Assembly (NCBI GenBank): GCA_015066565.1
Contig: SVOB01000001.1
Span: 868,001-932,000, forward strand
Length of the DNA: 64,000 nucleotides
Source of the DNA: Oscillospiraceae bacterium
GTDB taxonomy: Bacteria > Bacillota > Clostridia > Oscillospirales > Acutalibacteraceae
Reading direction: 5' to 3'
Made by a program: the position numbers and the translations under genes. Positions 59,101 to 64,000 of the stretch are shown piece by piece; the first letter of the stretch is position 1, and every line of letters begins with the position of its first letter. The notes below the pieces were generated by a model, which worked only from the letters and a program-made list of their open reading frames with translations, was not told where the DNA came from and did not search any database.

Positions 59101-59857
59101 AATCGGTGATATTAAAGGTTATTATATTGCTTCTTCCGTCCTTGGTTGTTCTTACGTCAAGGTCAAAAATATCGCCCCAGATTATAACTCTTCCCGAATC
59201 GAAATGAACGTCCTTAATATGTATCGGGTCCTTATGAATCGGCGCGCCGAAAATCGGATGAAGCGTTTCAAAAATAATCGGGAAGCCCTCGACAACCCTT
59301 CTCTCGCTCGGGGCGGGAATTACGTTTTCACGCTGAGCCTTGACAGCGAACTGCTTGTCAATCTCCTCCTGAAGCATTTCAAGCGAGGGCATTTCCTCCT
59401 TGAATTCGCTTACAATTTCAACCTCGTATTCGAGTGAAAAACGCTCTTTTATAATTGATGAAATACACTCGCCGCAGTGAGCGTCGTTAAGTATTTTTTC
59501 ACCGCCGTTTTTAAGAATAACGGTAATTTTATTTTCTTCTATAACCGTTTTGGCATTATCAAAAAATCCGTTAGCAACGGGAATAGCGCTTTTTGTAAGG
59601 GTAAAAATTTCGCCCATTTTATCCTCGCCGAAAAGACTCTTCTGAAAATGAGGATAGATATGGCTGTTACTCAGTTCAAGCGTATTTGCTATTCTTTTTT
59701 CAACACGGCTTATAAGGTCAAGGTCGGCGTATTCGCCTAAATCGACAGTAAATTCAACAACCCTGCTTTCATCGTCCAGGGCTGTTGAGGTTATCACATT
59801 ATTTTCGGGAAAGCCTTTGCAGACCGTCGAGCCGAATAAATCCTGTAATGACGCCAT
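56120..59857 (-). CDS. polC: DNA polymerase III alpha subunit, PolC type, lacking the internal exonuclease domain
   Basis: 1245 aa; [22 protein letters not shown] (PHP), [41 protein letters not shown]. Confidence 0.96.
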   Translation of the reverse strand: [1245 protein letters not shown]

Positions 59858-60907
59858 TTATAATTCCTCAATTTCCTTCATAAGTTCTTCCACAATATCC
59901 TCTTCGGCGACCTTTTTAACTATTTCGCCTTTTTTGAAGATAAGTCCGCTGCCGTCGCCGCCTGCAACGCCGATATCCGCTTCCTTTGCTTCGCCGGGTC
60001 CGTTCACAACGCAGCCCATAACCGCAACCTTAATCGGTTTATGACAGTTGACAAGCCTTTCTTCGATTTCATTGGCAAGCGAAATCAAATCAATCTTAGT
60101 TCTTCCGCAGGTAGGGCACGAAACTATGTACGGGCAGTCAGTCTTAATACCGACAGCCTTTAAAATATCGTTGCCCGCCGCAATTTCCCTGACAGGGTCC
60201 GCCGTCATTGAAACACGGATTGTATCGCCTATTCCGTCAAGAAGAAGCGCGCCTATACCGACGGACGACTTAATAAGCCCCATTCTCTCCGTACCCGCCT
60301 CGGTAACGCCGAGATGAAGCGGATAGTCGCATTTTGACGCAACAATTCTGTAAGCTTCAACCATTTTTTCAACGTCGGACGACTTTATTGAAACGACAAT
60401 ATCGTTAAAATCGAATTTTTCAAGAAGGGCGATATGCCTAAAAGCGCTTTCGGCCATACCCTCGGCGGTTACCGAGCCGTATTTCGCTAAAATGTCCTTT
60501 TCAAGCGAGCCTGAATTTACGCCGATTCTTATAGGAACATTTTTCAGTCTGCAGGCGTCGGCGACTGCCTTTACTCTGTCGTCGGAGCCGATATTACCGG
60601 GATTTATACGGATTTTATCCGCACCCGCCGCAACGCTTTCAAGAGCGCAACGGTAGTCGAAATGAATATCCGCTACAACGGGGATATTCACCGCGTTTTT
60701 AACAGCCTCAAGAGTTTTTACCGCTTCAATATCGGGAACTGTAAGACGGACTATTTCACAGCCCGCCTTTTCAAGCTCAATCGCCTGACGGACGTTACCC
60801 TCAACGTCCGAAGCGATTACGTTAAGCATTGACTGAACGGTTATTTTATTGTCACCGCCGATTTTTACGTTACCCGCAGTAACGACACGGCTTTTTCTTC
60901 TTTCCAT
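59858..60907 (-). CDS. ispG: 4-hydroxy-3-methylbut-2-enyl-diphosphate synthase
   Basis: 349 aa; IKIGGDNKITVQSMLN; SCPTCGRTKIDLISLANEIEERL. Confidence 0.97.
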   Translation of the reverse strand: MERRKSRVVTAGNVKIGGDNKITVQSMLNVIASDVEGNVRQAIELEKAGCEIVRLTVPDIEAVKTLEAVKNAVNIPVVADIHFDYRCALESVAAGADKIRINPGNIGSDDRVKAVADACRLKNVPIRIGVNSGSLEKDILAKYGSVTAEGMAESAFRHIALLEKFDFNDIVVSIKSSDVEKMVEAYRIVASKCDYPLHLGVTEAGTERMGLIKSSVGIGALLLDGIGDTIRVSMTADPVREIAAGNDILKAVGIKTDCPYIVSCPTCGRTKIDLISLANEIEERLVNCHKPIKVAVMGCVVNGPGEAKEADIGVAGGDGSGLIFKKGEIVKKVAEEDIVEELMKEIEEL

Positions 60908-60908
60908 A

Positions 60909-61994
60909 TTATTTCACCAGTTTCATAATATCGCTGAAGGTGACAACCACCATCAGAATCAGAAGCAACGCAAGACCCGCCGCATGAACGAAGCCCTCAT
61001 ATTTAGGCTTAATGGGTTTACGGCGTATCATTTCAATTACCATAAACAGAAGTCTTCCGCCGTCAAGAGCGGGAAGCGGTAAAAGGTTGAAAACGCCGAT
61101 ATTGATTGTAATTAACGCCATTATAAGAAGAAGCGTCTGCCAGTCGCCCTCGGTTGTGGCTTCCTCGGTAGCGTCAACTATAACGTTTATCGTACCGACA
61201 GGGCCCGACAAATCGGAAAGCCCGTATCTTCCCGTTACAAGGTCAAAAAGCGACAGCCTTACAAGCCTGACAATCGAAGCGGACTGGGTAAAGGTGTTTT
61301 TAAGAATATTAAGGAACGTCGGGTTTTCGCCTACAATTACGAAATCATAGGTTATAACCGTTACGCCCTCAACCTTGTGGGTTTCAAACTGAAGGTCGTC
61401 AAGCTCAACCTTTTTGCCGTCACGTTCAACGACTAAATCGTAAACGCCGTCCTCGCTTCGGCTCAAAAGGAACATTAAGTCCATATCCGAATAGAGCCTG
61501 TGACCGTCAATTTTAACGAATTTATCTCCTACCCGCAGTCCGTTCTGTTCGCTGACTGCGTTTTCGGAAAACGAGTGAATTGTATTTGTTCCGATTAATT
61601 CGTGGGACGTGCCGAGCATAACGGCGACGATAATAAGACCGAGAATAATATTCATCGTGGCGCCCGCGGCGACTATGATAAATCTTTTCCAGACCTTCTG
61701 GCGATTAAAGGCTCTTTCGTCCTCGCTTTCCTCGTCCTCGCCCTCCATACTCACAAATCCGCCTATCGGGAAAAGCCTTAAGGCATAAAGGGTTTCGCCC
61801 TTTTGCTTTTTGAAAAGAGCGGGGCCCATTCCTATTGCAAATTCGTTTACCTTAACCTTAAAGAGTTTAGCTGTGGCGAAATGACCGAATTCGTGAATCA
61901 TAACGATTACGCCGAAAAACAGTATTGCAAGAATAATTTTCCACGCCTTGCCCCAGATTGCCGCAAAGCTGATAGCCGCTAAAATACAAATCAC
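60909..61994 (-). CDS. rseP: RIP (M50 site-2) metalloprotease
   Basis: 361 aa; MIHEFGHFATAKLFKVKVNEFAIGMGP; NLLPLPALDGGRLLFMVIE. Confidence 0.96.
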   Translation of the reverse strand: MICILAAISFAAIWGKAWKIILAILFFGVIVMIHEFGHFATAKLFKVKVNEFAIGMGPALFKKQKGETLYALRLFPIGGFVSMEGEDEESEDERAFNRQKVWKRFIIVAAGATMNIILGLIIVAVMLGTSHELIGTNTIHSFSENAVSEQNGLRVGDKFVKIDGHRLYSDMDLMFLLSRSEDGVYDLVVERDGKKVELDDLQFETHKVEGVTVITYDFVIVGENPTFLNILKNTFTQSASIVRLVRLSLFDLVTGRYGLSDLSGPVGTINVIVDATEEATTEGDWQTLLLIMALITINIGVFNLLPLPALDGGRLLFMVIEMIRRKPIKPKYEGFVHAAGLALLLILMVVVTFSDIMKLVK

Positions 61995-62001
61995 CTACTA
62001 A

Positions 62002-63144
62002 TCAGAATTTTTTAACAAGCTCTCTTGCAAGAGAGTCAATTTCCATAACGTCGTCGTATGTGTAATCTTCATACGTCGGTATTTTTTCAAGCACCGAAGC
62101 GCTTCTTTCGTAAATATCGAGAAAACCGATTTTTCCCTCGCGGAACATTTTGTTCGCCTGCTCGTTAGCGGAATTAACCGCCGCAGGAAAAAGCCCGCCC
62201 ATTGTGATTGCCTTTCGGCAGAGATTAATACACTTGAAGGTGTCATAATCAGGCTCAAAGAATGTAAGCGAGCCGCATTTCGCAAGGTTAAGCTCGCCTA
62301 CGGGCGACGGGAACCTGTCGGGATAAGTCAGCGCGTACTGAATAGGTATTCTCATATCGGGAAGTCCGAGCTGAGCGAGCACCGAATTATCGTCAAACTC
62401 GATAAGAGAATGGACAATGCTCTCTCTGTGAACAACAATGTCAATGTCCTCGGGCTTCATTTTAAAAAGCCATACCGCCTCGATAAGCTCAAGCCCCTTA
62501 TTCATCATTGTAGCAGAGTCGATGGTTATTTTTGCACCCATTGACCAGTTCGGGTGTTTAAGGGCGTTTTCAACGGTAACGTTTTTAAGCTCGTCAATAG
62601 TTTTCCCGAAAAACGGGCCGCCCGACGCGGTAAGAATAAGTTTTTTCAGCTGTTTTTTATCGTAACAGCCCTGAAGGCACTGAAAAATCGCCGAATGCTC
62701 ACTGTCAACGGGTAAAATATCAACGCCGTATTTTTCGGCGTTCTCATAAACGAGCTTTCCGCCCGCTACAAGCGTTTCCTTATTGGCGAGCGCTATTTTC
62801 TTTTTCGCTTCAATTGCCGCAAGAGTCGGTTTAAGTCCCGCCATACCGACAACGGAATTGAGGACCGTGTCGCAGGTTTCTTCCCTTGCGCACTCGCAGA
62901 CGCCGTCAAGCCCCGAAAGCACCTTTACCGACATATCGGCAAGCTTTATTTTTAAATCTGCCGCCGCCTTTTCGTCAACGAGCGCCGCCATTTTCGGCTT
63001 GAATTCACGCGCCTGTTTTTCAATTAAATCAACATTGGAAAAAGCCGCAAGAGCAGAGATGCGGTAATCCCTTTTTCTTGCGACATCAAGACTTTGAGTT
63101 CCTATTGAGCCTGTTGAGCCCAAAATCGAAAGCACCTTCGTCAT
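62002..63144 (-). CDS. dxr: 1-deoxy-D-xylulose-5-phosphate reductoisomerase
   Basis: 380 aa; LGSTGSIGTQSLDVARKR; ANKETLVAGGKLV; LPVDSEHSAIFQCLQG. Confidence 0.97.
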   Translation of the reverse strand: MTKVLSILGSTGSIGTQSLDVARKRDYRISALAAFSNVDLIEKQAREFKPKMAALVDEKAAADLKIKLADMSVKVLSGLDGVCECAREETCDTVLNSVVGMAGLKPTLAAIEAKKKIALANKETLVAGGKLVYENAEKYGVDILPVDSEHSAIFQCLQGCYDKKQLKKLILTASGGPFFGKTIDELKNVTVENALKHPNWSMGAKITIDSATMMNKGLELIEAVWLFKMKPEDIDIVVHRESIVHSLIEFDDNSVLAQLGLPDMRIPIQYALTYPDRFPSPVGELNLAKCGSLTFFEPDYDTFKCINLCRKAITMGGLFPAAVNSANEQANKMFREGKIGFLDIYERSASVLEKIPTYEDYTYDDVMEIDSLARELVKKF

Positions 63145-64000
63145 GATAAAATTCCCCTGTAAATAACAATTATTGCGTTAAGAGCCGCAATTACAAATAA
63201 ACCCGAGTCGAACCTGTCCATAACTCCGCCGTGACCGGGAACAACGTTTCCGAAATCCTTTACGTTGAAATTGCGCTTGATAACCGAAGCCGAAAGGTCG
63301 CCGACCATACTGATAAGCGCAAGAAGAAGCGAAATTATAATAACCTCAATGTAATTCATATTATGCTTTTCAAAGAAGAAATTATCATAAACCGCAAAAA
63401 GAATTACACAGCTGAGAACTCCGCCGACAATTCCGCCTATGGCGCCCTCAACGGTTTTTTTCGGGCTGATATTCGGGCACATCTTATGCTTTCCGATAAG
63501 ACTCCCCGTGAAATACGCAAAGGTGTCGGTAAGCCACGCCGCAAGAAGCGCAAAAAGGATGAAAAATCTTCCGTAATGCTTATCGTAAACGTCTGGGTAG
63601 GTTACCCACATATCCCTCAGCCTGAAGAGCGAAGCAAAAGCGTAGGGTACAAGCACGCTTGAAACGATAACGGACGCAACCTCTTCAAACTTGGTTTCCT
63701 CATATTTCGCAAGCATAAGTCCCATAAGAAGAATTATGTAAAACACAAGAAAAGCTACGGGTGAAAACTTAATATTAAGTAAACTGTTTATTTCCTCGGC
63801 ATATTCATAATAAGCCGGAATAATCGCCGCTACGCAAACACTGATATAGTAAATCGGCTTGTTCTTAAGACCTATGCACTTGTTCAACTCAAAGCACGCT
63901 GTTGCCGAAAGAGCCGCAACCGTAATAACCATAGCGGGCGTATAGCAAAAGACGATAATTGTAATGCCGAACAAAGCGGCAAGTATTCCGAAAACTGTTC
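63141..64000 (-). CDS. cdsA: Phosphatidate cytidylyltransferase (5' end outside the window)
   Basis: KKTVEGAIGGIVGG; VKDFGNVVPGHGGVMDRFDSGLF; track start at 63974 is TTG and the frame stays open to the window end. Confidence 0.93.
   Translation of the reverse strand, partial: TVFGILAALFGITIIVFCYTPAMVITVAALSATACFELNKCIGLKNKPIYYISVCVAAIIPAYYEYAEEINSLLNIKFSPVAFLVFYIILLMGLMLAKYEETKFEEVASVIVSSVLVPYAFASLFRLRDMWVTYPDVYDKHYGRFFILFALLAAWLTDTFAYFTGSLIGKHKMCPNISPKKTVEGAIGGIVGGVLSCVILFAVYDNFFFEKHNMNYIEVIIISLLLALISMVGDLSASVIKRNFNVKDFGNVVPGHGGVMDRFDSGLFVIAALNAIIVIYRGILS

Noticed and set aside
63141-63974. cdsA start at 63974 as given by the ORF track
   Set aside because: Start codon is TTG in mid-helix sequence and the frame is open to the window end; the gene is simply truncated by the window.

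Overview
The window is about 64 kb of low-to-moderate GC chromosome from a Clostridia/Ruminococcaceae-like Firmicute (inferred from PolC, secA with SEC-C motif, T-tract terminators and gene order). It is almost fully coding. No phage, CRISPR array or rRNA was seen. Main blocks: (i) a five-gene minus-strand operon with two SCP2-like proteins, a split transketolase and a class-III aminotransferase; (ii) secA, tRNA-Ala(CGC), LytTR/DUF3021, P-loop ATPase, fba, THUMP methyltransferase and lipid kinase; (iii) an amino-acid ABC transporter and proBA followed by three anchored extracellular proteins including a GH30 enzyme; (iv) ldh and a large inositol catabolic (iol) operon that also carries a REP-associated (RAYT) transposase, a SanA-like gene and a GH38 mannosidase; (v) membrane pyrophosphatase, a two-component system and a VanY-like peptidase; (vi) a complete-looking aromatic operon aroF-tyrA-aroB-aroA-aroC-pheA-aroQ; (vii) a REP-rich intergenic region; (viii) an M20 peptidase and polC-ispG-rseP-dxr-cdsA. 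The strongest second-look items are: a Tyr/Phe leader peptide (MKTNVFAAEYFYFYFIKKI*) with mutually exclusive RNA pairings and a terminator ahead of aroF; a RAYT gene containing two perfect inverted REP units translated in frame, plus a 10-unit strictly alternating REP array of the same family; the SCP2/transketolase/aminotransferase operon; a PolC lacking the internal proofreading exonuclease domain; and a 277-bp MITE-like element with 24-bp perfect terminal inverted repeats. All family calls come from reading motifs by eye; no database search was run.
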